From assembly GCA_030840885.1 (NCBI GenBank), contig JAVEDQ010000236.1, forward strand, positions 1 through 8,655: DNA of 8,655 nucleotides, written 5' to 3'. The DNA is from Frankiaceae bacterium (GTDB lineage Bacteria > Actinomycetota > Actinomycetes > Frankiales > Frankiaceae). Positions 1-6,738 of this stretch are shown here, piece after piece. How positions within the stretch are numbered: the stretch's first letter is position 1; each line of letters begins with the position of its first letter. The translations under genes were made by a program, and so were the position numbers. The notes below the pieces were generated by a model. The model was given only the letters and a program-made list of their open reading frames with translations, had not been told where the DNA came from and did no database searches.

Positions 1-105
1 GAGACGGCGCTGTTCGCCGGCCTGTTCGGCACCGACGACCAGAAGGTCGGGATGGCGAGCTTCCTCGAGAACGGCCCCGGCAAGGCGTCGTTCAGCGGTC
101 GCTGA
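1..105 (+). CDS. Enoyl-CoA hydratase/isomerase family protein, C-terminal 34 residues (5' truncated by window)
   Basis: Only the tail is present, read in frame 1 to a TGA at 103-105. The visible residues contain LFAGLFGTDDQKVGMASFLE, followed by a Phe-Ser-Gly-Arg end. This is the usual C-terminal helix of crotonase-fold enoyl-CoA hydratases, which typically reads TxDQxEGMxAFLE...F.GR. These enzymes hydrate trans-2-enoyl-CoA in beta-oxidation or related acyl-CoA pathways in the cytoplasm. The active site lies upstream of the window, so substrate and catalytic competence cannot be judged. The next gene starts 37 nt downstream with its own ribosome binding site and no terminator intervenes, so co-transcription is likely. 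In M. tuberculosis, as I recall, echA17 (Rv3039c) occupies the same place beside the next gene's homologue, which supports the call. Other crotonase members (isomerase, dehalogenase) remain possible. Confidence 0.75.
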   Translation, partial: ETALFAGLFGTDDQKVGMASFLENGPGKASFSGR

Positions 106-130
106 CCAAGAAACGCACGGCATGCAGCCG

Positions 131-136
131 AAGGAG
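131..136 (+). promoter_or_regulatory. Ribosome binding site that decides the methyltransferase start
   Basis: AAGGAG at 131-136 lies 6 nt upstream of GTG 143. An in-frame ATG at 122 lies upstream of this motif and has no comparable Shine-Dalgarno of its own. GTG 143 is therefore the better start and removes seven residues from the longest reading frame. Confidence 0.8.
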
Positions 137-142
137 AACGTT

Positions 143-1183
143 GTGACCACGAGCCAGGCCCGCGCGGCCCGCGCGGACGAGGTGCCGAGTGCCCCGCCAC
201 CCGCACCGGCGACCCGGCAGGAGGTGGAGGCGGCCCGCTCGGACCCCAAGCAGGCCAACATCCTCTACCACGACTGGGAGGCCAGCACCTACGACGAGAA
301 GTGGTCGATCAGCTACGACGAGCGCTGCATCGACTACGCCCGCGACCGCTTCGCACTCGTCGCCGGACGCGACGGCTGGCCCTACGCCACCGCCCTCGAA
401 CTCGGCTGCGGTACCGGCTTCTTCTCGTTGAACCTCGTCTCCGGCGGCGTCATCGCCCGCGACGGACTCGCCGTCACCGACATCAGCCCCGGCATGGTCG
501 AGGTCGCGGTCCGCAACGCGAAGAGCCTCGGTCTCGACGTCGAGGGCCGCGTCGCCGACGCCGAGCGGCTCCCGTTCGACGACGACAGCTTCGACCTCGT
601 CGTCGGGCACGCCGTGCTGCACCACATCCCGGACCTCGACACCACGGTCCGCGAGATCCTCCGCGTGCTGAAGCCGGGCGGTCGGTTCGTGTTCGCCGGC
701 GAGCCGACGCGGCACGGCGACTTCCTCGCGCGGCGCCTGTCCCGGCTGACCTGGTGGGCAACCACCAACGTCACCAGGCTGCCGGGCCTGCGCGGGCTGC
801 GGAAGCCGCAGCACGACCTCGACGCCTCGTCCGAGGCGGCCGCGCTCGAGGCCGTCGTCGACCTGCACACCTTCCCGCCGGCCGACCTCGTCGCGCTGGG
901 CGAGCGGAACGGGGCCGTCGACGTCCGGGTCGAGACCGAGGAACTCACCGCGTCGTGGTTCGGCTGGCCGACGCGGACGTTCGAGGCGGCGGTGCGCACC
1001 GAGAAGCTGCCGGTGCGCTACTTCTTCGCCGCCTTCCACACCTGGCAGCGCCTGGCGTGGATGGACGAGAACGTGTGGCGCCACGTCGTGCCGCAGGGCT
1101 TGTTCTACAACGCGCTCATCTCTGGGCGGAAGCCGGCCGACCAGAAGCCAGCCGCTGGCCGGAAGCCCGGCGGACCGGCCTGA
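143..1183 (+). CDS. Class I SAM-dependent methyltransferase (Rv3038c-like)
   Basis: A 346-residue protein from GTG 143. A low-complexity Ala/Pro-rich N-terminus of about 30 residues precedes a conserved stretch (ANILYHDWEA, then YDEKWSISYDERCIDYAR). The Rossmann-type methyltransferase domain follows: motif I LELGCGTGF near residues 85-93, an acidic strand TDISPGMVEVA near 112-122, motif post-I VADAERLPFDDDSFD near 127-141, the GHAVLHHIPDLD segment and LRVLKPGGRFVFAGEP near 163-178. The C-terminal 130 residues (WFGWPTRTFEAAV, then LFYNALISGRKP near the end) are typical of a distinct actinobacterial subgroup. From memory this resembles M. tuberculosis Rv3038c, about 327 aa and of unproven substrate. 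It is predicted to be cytosolic, with no signal peptide or membrane segment. Its stop overlaps the next start as TGATG. Methylation of a lipid or polysaccharide is an inference from its neighbours; the substrate is unknown. Confidence 0.88.
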   Translation: MTTSQARAARADEVPSAPPPAPATRQEVEAARSDPKQANILYHDWEASTYDEKWSISYDERCIDYARDRFALVAGRDGWPYATALELGCGTGFFSLNLVSGGVIARDGLAVTDISPGMVEVAVRNAKSLGLDVEGRVADAERLPFDDDSFDLVVGHAVLHHIPDLDTTVREILRVLKPGGRFVFAGEPTRHGDFLARRLSRLTWWATTNVTRLPGLRGLRKPQHDLDASSEAAALEAVVDLHTFPPADLVALGERNGAVDVRVETEELTASWFGWPTRTFEAAVRTEKLPVRYFFAAFHTWQRLAWMDENVWRHVVPQGLFYNALISGRKPADQKPAAGRKPGGPA

Positions 1184-2091
1184 TGCGAGCGCTGCTCGCC
1201 GCACTGATTGCCGCGGTCCGACGCGTCGCCGAAGGGCGCCCGCTGCTGACGCGGGACCCGTTGGACGCCCGTAAGGATCCGCGGCAGGCGAAGTTCTTCA
1301 CCGTCGCCTCGCTGCGGTGGGTGCTCCGGCACCGGGCCTACACGCCGTTCTACCTGGTGCGCTACTGGCGGTTCTTCGTCTGGAAGGCGCGCAACCCGCA
1401 CATCGTGACCGAGGGCTTCGTCTTCCTCGGCAAGAACGTCGAGCTCTACGCCCGCAAGGGCTACGGCCGGCTGATCGTCGGCAAGTGGGTCCACATCGGC
1501 AACGGCAATGCGTTGCGGGCCCACGAGGGCACCCTCCGCATCGGCGACAAGTGCGTGTTCGGCAAGGACAACACCGTCAACACCTACCTCGACATCGAGT
1601 TCGGGTCCGCGACGATCCTGGCCGACTGGATCTACATCTGCGACTTCGACCATGTCTTCACCAACATCGGGATGCCGATCAAGGACCAGGGCATCACGAA
1701 GAGCCCGGTGCGGATCGGTCCGGACTGCTGGCTCGGCACCAAGGTGACCGTCCTGCGGGGCACGACGATCGGCCGCGGCGTCGTCGTAGCCGCCCACTGC
1801 CTGGTGAATGCGGACGTGCCCGATTTCTCGGTCGCGGTCGGGGTGCCCGTCCGGGTGGTGCGCAACCGCGTCGACGACGCGCGCAAGCGGGCGGCGCAGG
1901 AGGCGATCTGGGCCGAGGAAGGCCGCCAGCACGCGTTGAAGAAGGCCGCGCAGGCGGCGCAGATAGAGCCGACCGAGACCGAGCTGGCTGCTGCTTCCGT
2001 GGCGGAGGACGCCGCCCGTGCCGCCGGAATGACCGCCCCGGTCGACTCCGCCGAGCAGTCCGACCTCCCGATGGCACCGGGCCGTCGGTGA
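1183..2091 (+). CDS. Left-handed beta-helix (hexapeptide-repeat) acyltransferase, Rv3034c-like
   Basis: A 302-residue protein. The ATG at 1183 overlaps the preceding TGA by one base, implying translational coupling. Residues 1-15 include a short hydrophobic stretch (LLAALIAAV) too small for a clear membrane span. Residues 40-75 form an aromatic/basic helix-like region ending in VRYWRFFVWKARNPHIV. From about 78 to 226 there are hexapeptide-type repeats: LIVGKWVHIGNGNAL, LRIGDKCVFGKDNTVN, VRIGPDCWLGTKVTVLRGT and a closing TIGRGVVVAAHCLVNADVPD. His157 in ICDFDHVF is in the position expected of the catalytic His of the maltose/xenobiotic acetyltransferase group. Residues 230-302 are a Lys/Arg/Ala/Glu-rich tail that is probably helical and then disordered. 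Such enzymes move an acyl group from acyl-CoA to a sugar hydroxyl. Rv3034c, as I recall about 300 aa, belongs to the proposed MGLP cluster, so acylation of a methylated glucan is plausible but unproven. Confidence 0.85.
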   Translation: MRALLAALIAAVRRVAEGRPLLTRDPLDARKDPRQAKFFTVASLRWVLRHRAYTPFYLVRYWRFFVWKARNPHIVTEGFVFLGKNVELYARKGYGRLIVGKWVHIGNGNALRAHEGTLRIGDKCVFGKDNTVNTYLDIEFGSATILADWIYICDFDHVFTNIGMPIKDQGITKSPVRIGPDCWLGTKVTVLRGTTIGRGVVVAAHCLVNADVPDFSVAVGVPVRVVRNRVDDARKRAAQEAIWAEEGRQHALKKAAQAAQIEPTETELAAASVAEDAARAAGMTAPVDSAEQSDLPMAPGRR

Positions 2092-2924
2092 GTGGGTCGG
2101 GCGTGAGCGCGCGCGTCTGCGTCGTCACCGGTGCCGCCCGCGGTCTCGGCCTCGAGATCGTCCGGCTCCTCGCCGGACGGGGTGACGTCGTGGTCGCGAC
2201 CGACGTCGACACCGACGCACTCGCCGCCGCCATTCGCGATCTCGGGGCCTCCGTCGCCGGCCGCCCGCTCGACGTGCGCGACCCCGACGCCTGCACCGCA
2301 CTGGCCGCGGCGGTCGTCGCCGACCACGGCCGGCTCGACGTCTGGGTCAACAACGCGGGCATCCTCGCCACCGGTCCGAGCTTCGAGCTCGACCTCGCCA
2401 CCCAGCGGCGCGTCATCGAGATCAACACCTTCGGCACGATGAACGGGACCCTTGCCGCGCTGTCCCCGATGCGGGACCGCGGGCGGGGCAGCATCGTCAA
2501 CGTCGTCTCGCTCGCCGGGCTCGCGCCGGTGCCCGGCATGGCCGCCTACAGCGCGTCGAAGCACGCCGCGCTCGCCTTCAGCCTCTCGACGTTGGGCGAG
2601 CTACGCGCCACCGGCGCGCGCAACATCTCGATCTCCTGCCTGTGCCCGGCCGGCATCTGGACGCCGATGCTGCACGACCGCACCGACGACTTCTGGGCCT
2701 CGGCGCCGTTCGGCGGCCGGCTGCTGCAGTCGACGGACGTCGCCGCCCGCGCCGTCGCGCTGATCGACCGGCCGCAGCCCGTCGCCGCCGTGCCCCGCCT
2801 GATGGGTCCGTTCAGTCGGCTCACCGCGGCCACGCCCCGACTGGCGACGGCACTGACCCCCCTCGCCCTCCGACTCGCGGCGGCGCAACAGCGTCGCACC
2901 GCGAAGCGGCTCGCTGCCGGCTAG
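2088..2924 (+). CDS. Short-chain dehydrogenase/reductase (classical SDR)
   Basis: A 278-residue protein from GTG 2088, whose first bases overlap the upstream TGA as GTGA. An alternative GTG at 2103 would give a protein five residues shorter, and neither has a good Shine-Dalgarno. The classical SDR motifs are complete: nucleotide-binding TGAARGLG at 14-21, acidic TDVD after beta-2 at 38-41 (suggesting NAD rather than NADP), LDVRD at 61-65, NNAG at 88-91, Asn113, catalytic Ser141 and YSASK with Tyr154 and Lys158, then PAGIWTP at 187-193. The C-terminus beyond about residue 235 is Ala/Leu/Arg-rich with hydrophobic stretches, seen in SDRs that act on lipids or associate with membranes. It oxidises or reduces a hydroxyl/keto group; the substrate is unknown. 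I do not recall this gene in the equivalent mycobacterial locus. Its TAG interlocks with the stop of the convergent GT4 gene. Confidence 0.9.
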   Translation: MSGSGVSARVCVVTGAARGLGLEIVRLLAGRGDVVVATDVDTDALAAAIRDLGASVAGRPLDVRDPDACTALAAAVVADHGRLDVWVNNAGILATGPSFELDLATQRRVIEINTFGTMNGTLAALSPMRDRGRGSIVNVVSLAGLAPVPGMAAYSASKHAALAFSLSTLGELRATGARNISISCLCPAGIWTPMLHDRTDDFWASAPFGGRLLQSTDVAARAVALIDRPQPVAAVPRLMGPFSRLTAATPRLATALTPLALRLAAAQQRRTAKRLAAG

Positions 2925-4183
2925 CGACCCGGTCGGAGCAGGTTGGTGTCGGCCGGTGGTTCGACGACCGGCAGCCGGTCGACCGGTCCGCCGGCCAGCA
3001 CATCGCGGTAAACGGAGCAGGTTCGTTCGGCGACGGCATCCCAGCCGTGCACATCGGCGCTCTCCGACGCCCGGGTGGCGAGTTTCTCGGCGAGATCGCG
3101 GTCGGTCAGCACCGTCGTCAACCCGTCGGCGAGCGCGGCGGCGTCGTCCGGGGCAACGGTGAGCGCGACGCGGCCACCGTCGGCGAACTCGGCCAGCCCA
3201 CCGACGTCGGAGACCACCAGCGGAGCGCCGCAGGCCGCCGCCTCCAACGCGACCAAGCCGAACGGCTCGTAGATCGACGGCACGGCGACCACTGCGGCCT
3301 GTTGGTAGAGCGCGATCAGCGCGTCGTCGTCGAGGCGTCCGGTGAAGGTGACGGCGCGACCGAGCCGCAGCTTCGTCGCGAGGGTGCGCAGCTCCGCCAG
3401 ATAGGTGCCGGTGCCGGCCACGACGACACGGACGCCGGGCACGCGTCGCCGGAGCCGCGCGACGGTGCGCAGCAGGACCTGCACACCCTTCTCGTACTCG
3501 AGGCGACCTGCGAAGACGACGAGCGGCTCGCGCTCCTGCACCGGCCGGCCGTGCGGCCATCGCTGCAGGTCCACGCCGTTGCCGACGACGGCGACCCGGG
3601 CGTCGGGCAGGCCGAACAGCTGCTGCACGTCGCTGCGCATGGACTCCGAGCAGACGACGGTGCGGGCGGCCAGGGACGTCAGCCAGTGCTCGGTCGCGTG
3701 GATCGACCGCGAGAGCTCCCCGGGCAGCCAGCCCTGATGACGGCCGGCTTCGGTGGCGTGGATGGTGACCACGAGGGGGATGTCGAGGGCCGAAGCGACG
3801 CTGACCGCGGCCTGTCCGACGACCCAGTCGTGTGCGCAGACGAGGTCGAAGCCATCGCCGTCGCCCGTGGCGTCCCGGCCGGCGGCCACCGCCACCCGGG
3901 CCAGCGCGGCACCGAGGGTCGCGACGTGACCGTGCAGGTCGCCGACGGAGAGCGCGACCACGGGGTCGGAGGGGTGCGGGTGCAGGACGCGGACGCCACA
4001 GACATGGCGGGCGGAGCCCGGCGGCTTCGGACGGGGCTGCTCGGCCGAGCCCGGCGCGACCACCGTCACCTCGTGCCCGAGACCCGCAACGGCCCCGGCG
4101 AGCGCCTCCACGTGCCGGCCTAGCCCGCCGTGCACCAGCGGCGGGTACTCCCACGACAGCATCAGGACGCGCATCCGCATCAC
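2921..4183 (-). CDS. GT4 glycosyltransferase, glycogen-synthase-like (Rv3032-like alpha-1,4-glucosyltransferase)
   Basis: A 420-residue cytosolic GT-B enzyme. The N-terminal acceptor domain opens with LMLSWEYPPLVHGGLGRHV at 7-25, the glycine-rich loop of starch/glycogen-synthase-type GT4 enzymes. HDW follows at 118-120 and IHATEAGRHQGWLPGELSR at 141-159. The donor domain carries FAGRLEYEKGV at 224-234, where Arg228 and Lys232 should contact the nucleotide-sugar phosphates. It also has the EX7E motif, Glu306 and Glu314 in YEPFGLVALEAAACG. The family uses UDP- or ADP-glucose to lengthen alpha-1,4-glucans. The IHATEAGRH and GRLEYEKGV segments match what I remember of M. tuberculosis Rv3032, about 414 aa and assigned to MGLP chain elongation. 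The start is GTG 4183, overlapping the GH57 stop as GTGA; ATG 4180 is an equally usable alternative. The gene ends in a CTAG shared with the SDR. A role in glycogen rather than MGLP is possible. Confidence 0.9.
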   Translation of the reverse strand: MMRMRVLMLSWEYPPLVHGGLGRHVEALAGAVAGLGHEVTVVAPGSAEQPRPKPPGSARHVCGVRVLHPHPSDPVVALSVGDLHGHVATLGAALARVAVAAGRDATGDGDGFDLVCAHDWVVGQAAVSVASALDIPLVVTIHATEAGRHQGWLPGELSRSIHATEHWLTSLAARTVVCSESMRSDVQQLFGLPDARVAVVGNGVDLQRWPHGRPVQEREPLVVFAGRLEYEKGVQVLLRTVARLRRRVPGVRVVVAGTGTYLAELRTLATKLRLGRAVTFTGRLDDDALIALYQQAAVVAVPSIYEPFGLVALEAAACGAPLVVSDVGGLAEFADGGRVALTVAPDDAAALADGLTTVLTDRDLAEKLATRASESADVHGWDAVAERTCSVYRDVLAGGPVDRLPVVEPPADTNLLRPGR

Positions 4184-5775
4184 CCCCGAACCTCTGTGTC
4201 AGCGCTTGTGTCAACGCCTGCGTCGCGCTGCCCGTCGAGCAACGTGCGTGCGTCCAGAGTGCCGAACGGGCCGTCGAGATGTCGGAGACGGCCGACCAGC
4301 GCCGCGGTCCGTGCCGGATCGGAGGCGGTACCGGCGACGGCACCGGAGGCGAGTTCGGGTTCGAGGACGTCCGCCAACTCGGCGAAGCGGGCGGCGTGCT
4401 CGTCGGCCCGGCGGCTGGCGTAGTCCGGGCTGCTGCCGTGTGAGACGAGGAAGGCCCAGTCCGAGGAGAGGGTCAGCAGCGCCTCGCGCGCGAGCTGGTC
4501 GTAGCGGGGGTCCCTGGCGCTGCGACCGGTCGCGAAGCGACGTCCCACGAGGTCGGTCAGCCGTCGGGCGACGTCCCGGCCCTGGTCGGTCAGGTGCACC
4601 TGGTCGGTCCAGATGTGCCAATCCTTGCCCGCCCCCCAGGAGCCCGCCGGTAGCGGCATGGACTCGGCCGGCAGCCGACGCGCCTCGTCCAGCGTCGCGA
4701 GCCGCACCCCGGCCGCCGGCAGCCGGTCGAGCACCGCCTCCAGGAACTGCGGGCCCTCGCGCCACCAGTGCCCGAACAGTTCGGTGTCGTAGGCGACGAC
4801 GACCAGGCCGGGTGCGCCCGTCGCCTCCTGGTGCGCGGCGAGCCGTTCGGCGACGGCGCCCACGAAGTCGTCGACGTCGCAGGCCAACGCTGCGGTGGCG
4901 GCGGCCGGGTCGTAGGGCGCCTTGTGCTCCGGCTCCACCCCGTGCCCGGTCACCCTGGCCGGCTTCAGGCCGGACGGGTGGTCCCAGGTGTGGAAGTCGC
5001 GGTAGTCGAGGCCACCTGGGTAGCCGGCGGTCGGGGACCACACCCGGTAGCTGACGTCGAGGTCGCGGGCCAGGGCGACGACGCCCGAGCCGGCGACGTC
5101 GTAGGGGTGGCCGGTGCGCCCACCCACCGTCGGTCCGTCGACGAGGAAGTGGGTCACGCCCGCGTCGCGGTAGAGCTCCTCCAGACCCGGCCGGTAGGCG
5201 CACTCCGGCGCCCAGATGCCGGACGGGCGACGGCCCAGCCGGACCGTCGCGTCCTGCAGCCCGGTCTCGAGGGCCGCGCGGGCGACGGGTTCGTCGAGCA
5301 GCGGCAAGAACGGGTGGGTGGCCGGGCCACCGAGGATCTCGACGACGCCCGCGTCCGCGAGACGGCGCAGCACCGGGCTGGCGCCGGCTGACCAGTCCGT
5401 CTCGAGCTGCACCGTCGCCGCCCGCGCCCGGCGGGCCTCGTCCGAGGCCACACCGACGCCGTCGACGACCGCGCCGTCCGCGCGGACGGCCCAGTTGGCG
5501 ACCCAGGTCCGGAACTCGTCCAGGCAGTACGGGTCGTCCAACATCGCGGCCAGCACCGGCGTCACACCGAGCGTCAGCTGCGACCGGTGGCCGGCCGCGG
5601 ACCGGCGTAGCAGCAGCTCGGTCAGCGGCAGATAGGAGTCCGCCCACGCTTGGTAGAGCCACTCCTCGCCGACCGGCCAGGTGCCCGCGTGGGCCAGCCA
5701 CGGCAGGTGGCTGTGCAGGACCACGCAGCAGGTCCCGCGCGTGGCGGGCTGGTCGGCGGAAGCGACCGTGTTCAA
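4180..5775 (-). CDS. GH57 family 1,4-alpha-glucan branching enzyme (Rv3031-like)
   Basis: A 531-residue protein, close to the roughly 526 aa I recall for Rv3031. All five GH57 signature regions can be read: HSHLPW at 21-26; ATHPFLPLL at 152-160; GIWAPECAYRPG at 186-197, with Glu191 as expected nucleophile; VAYDTELFGHWW at 327-338, with Asp330 as expected acid/base; and SSDWAFL at 437-443. This pattern fits the branching-enzyme subgroup, which cuts an alpha-1,4 linkage and rejoins the fragment through alpha-1,6. The closing helical region runs past residue 500 to a loose acidic tail. There is no signal peptide, so it acts on a cytosolic glucan. The start is taken as TTG 5775, which overlaps the upstream TGA as TTGA and has no clear Shine-Dalgarno. 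The next candidate, GTG at codon 18, would delete the first beta-strand. Hydrolase or 4-alpha-glucanotransferase activity cannot be excluded. Confidence 0.88.
   Translation of the reverse strand: MNTVASADQPATRGTCCVVLHSHLPWLAHAGTWPVGEEWLYQAWADSYLPLTELLLRRSAAGHRSQLTLGVTPVLAAMLDDPYCLDEFRTWVANWAVRADGAVVDGVGVASDEARRARAATVQLETDWSAGASPVLRRLADAGVVEILGGPATHPFLPLLDEPVARAALETGLQDATVRLGRRPSGIWAPECAYRPGLEELYRDAGVTHFLVDGPTVGGRTGHPYDVAGSGVVALARDLDVSYRVWSPTAGYPGGLDYRDFHTWDHPSGLKPARVTGHGVEPEHKAPYDPAAATAALACDVDDFVGAVAERLAAHQEATGAPGLVVVAYDTELFGHWWREGPQFLEAVLDRLPAAGVRLATLDEARRLPAESMPLPAGSWGAGKDWHIWTDQVHLTDQGRDVARRLTDLVGRRFATGRSARDPRYDQLAREALLTLSSDWAFLVSHGSSPDYASRRADEHAARFAELADVLEPELASGAVAGTASDPARTAALVGRLRHLDGPFGTLDARTLLDGQRDAGVDTSADTEVRG
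4191..4195 (-). promoter_or_regulatory. Ribosome binding site for the GT4 gene, inside the GH57 3' end
   Basis: On the minus strand AGAGG (4195-4191) lies 7 nt before GTG 4183 and 10 nt before ATG 4180. Both starts overlap the GH57 stop, so initiation is probably coupled as well as Shine-Dalgarno assisted. Confidence 0.5.
4195..4218. repeat. Short imperfect 12-nt tandem duplication at the GH57 3' end
   Basis: TGTGTCAGCGCT (4195-4206) is followed directly by TGTGTCAACGCC (4207-4218), matching at 10 of 12 positions. It encodes part of the low-complexity C-terminal tail of the GH57 protein. It is probably replication-slippage residue with no function of its own. Confidence 0.45.
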
Positions 5776-6584
5776 GGTCGGCGGTAGGCGACGGCCACGA
5801 GGTCCAGGCTCGCGTCGACGTCGGCCGCCGAGACCATGAAGTCGTCGGCGCTGACGCCGGCGACGAAGCTGCGCAGCGCCGGGCTCCAGGTCTCCGGCGG
5901 CCCGGCGAGCTGGGCGTCCATGACCGAGCCGTGGCGGCGTTCCCAGCGGCGAAGCCGGGGGCCATGGCCCAGGCCCATCATCCGGGTGACGATGAAGTCG
6001 CGATCGAGCAGCTCGGCGAGCTCGGCCGCCGACAGCTCGCGGGTGTGGAACGGGTTCAGCGGGGTGTCGCGGCCCGGGGAGAAGGTGATCCGGTTCGGTG
6101 TCGTGATCAGCAGCGTCCCCGCCGGACGCAGCACCCGGGCGCATTCGGCGATGAACGCAGGCTGGTCCCACAGGTGTTCGATCACCTGCAGGTTGCTCAC
6201 CACCTCGACGGCGCCGTCGGCGAGCGGCAGCCGCTGCAGGTCGCCGCGGACCACGTCGATCTCGGGGTAGGTCGCGCGGGCGTGGGTCGCCGCCGGGACG
6301 TCGTAGTCGACGGCGAGCACCGAGCGGGCGCGCTCGCGCAGCGCGGCGGCGCCGTAACCCTCGCCGCACCCGGCCTCGAGCACGCTCGCACCTTGGACGA
6401 AGGGCAGCAGCGCCCGGTAGGCGGCCTCGTGGCGCCGGAACCAGTAGTTCTCGTGGGCGATGCCGGGAAGGGTTCTCTCACCTGTCAGCACCAGCGGATC
6501 AGGGCTGTTGTCCGGGACCAGCTGCGCGGCGCCGGGCGAGCCATCGGGCGAGCTCCCGACGCGCTGTCCAGTCGGCCCCGTCAC
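5772..6584 (-). CDS. SAM-dependent methyltransferase of the methylglucan cluster (Rv3030-like)
   Basis: A 270-residue cytosolic protein from GTG 6584; Rv3030 is, as I recall, about 274 aa. A variable N-terminus of about 32 residues leads into LTGERTLPG (33-41) and HENYWFRRHEAAYRALLPF (44-62). SAM-binding motif I VLEAGCGEGYGAA is at 68-80, the acidic ribose-binding strand VDYD at 92-95, GDLQRLPLADGAVEVV near 114-129, VIEHLWDQ at 134-141 and TTPNRITFSPGRDTPLNPFH at 161-180. The last segment is characteristic of this group and matches what I remember of Rv3030. It starts the minus-strand operon and its TGA overlaps the GH57 start. A reading frame extends upstream to 6818, but that part would cross the divergent promoter region and is not conserved in feel. 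The likely role is O-methylation of glucose units on the glucan made by the two following genes; this is inferred from context. Confidence 0.87.
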   Translation of the reverse strand: MTGPTGQRVGSSPDGSPGAAQLVPDNSPDPLVLTGERTLPGIAHENYWFRRHEAAYRALLPFVQGASVLEAGCGEGYGAAALRERARSVLAVDYDVPAATHARATYPEIDVVRGDLQRLPLADGAVEVVSNLQVIEHLWDQPAFIAECARVLRPAGTLLITTPNRITFSPGRDTPLNPFHTRELSAAELAELLDRDFIVTRMMGLGHGPRLRRWERRHGSVMDAQLAGPPETWSPALRSFVAGVSADDFMVSAADVDASLDLVAVAYRRP

Positions 6585-6591
6585 GGCGGGG

Positions 6592-6597
6592 ATGCTA
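6592..6597 (-). promoter_or_regulatory. Candidate -10 element for a leaderless glucan-operon transcript
   Basis: The minus strand reads TAGCAT at 6597-6592, fitting the actinobacterial TANNNT consensus. Seven bases separate it from GTG 6584, so transcription would begin at or next to the start codon. This agrees with the absence of a usable Shine-Dalgarno: the nearest purine-rich GGAGGAGAG lies more than 20 nt upstream. No convincing -35 was found. Confidence 0.35.
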
Positions 6598-6717
6598 CGT
6601 GGCGGCTCTCCTCCCGCCGGTCGATCGAGGAGGGTCGTCGGGCGTCGTCCGGGACGGATAACCTCAGCGACGAGGGCTGTGGCACCACTCACGGACCCCG
6701 GATGTGGGCCGTTGTCT

Positions 6718-6738
6718 ACCGCCGGGTAACTTAGCGGT
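6718..6738. promoter_or_regulatory. Inverted repeat around a TAACTTA core; possible operator or bidirectional -10
   Basis: ACCGC (6718-6722) and GCGGT (6734-6738) form 5-bp arms separated by 11 nt. The spacer contains TAACTT (6727-6732, plus strand) and TAAGTT (6733-6728, minus strand), both fitting TANNNT. Used on the plus strand, it would leave an etfB leader of roughly 95 nt. No good -35 lies 16-19 nt upstream on either strand, so this is a weak prediction. Confidence 0.25.

Noticed and set aside
301..1182. Open frame on the plus strand fused ahead of the acyltransferase, and other long frames antisense to the methyltransferase and acyltransferase (92-1204, 1105-1932)
   Set aside because: The translations are Arg/Pro/Ala-rich low-complexity sequence typical of off-frame reading in GC-rich genes. 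They have no motifs, while the overlapping frame carries complete methyltransferase or acyltransferase motifs.
2950..2995. CCGG-rich palindromes, including the perfect CCGGTCGACCGG at 2975-2986, as a bidirectional terminator for the convergent operons
   Set aside because: They lie inside the GT4 coding sequence (Pro/Val/Asp-rich tail), have no loop of useful size and no T tract, and such palindromes are expected by chance at this base composition.
1632..4343. Long frames antisense to or overlapping the SDR, GT4 and GH57 genes (for example 2601-4343 minus and 2642-4123 plus)
   Set aside because: They are shadows of well-supported genes, with no recognisable domains and no ribosome binding sites.
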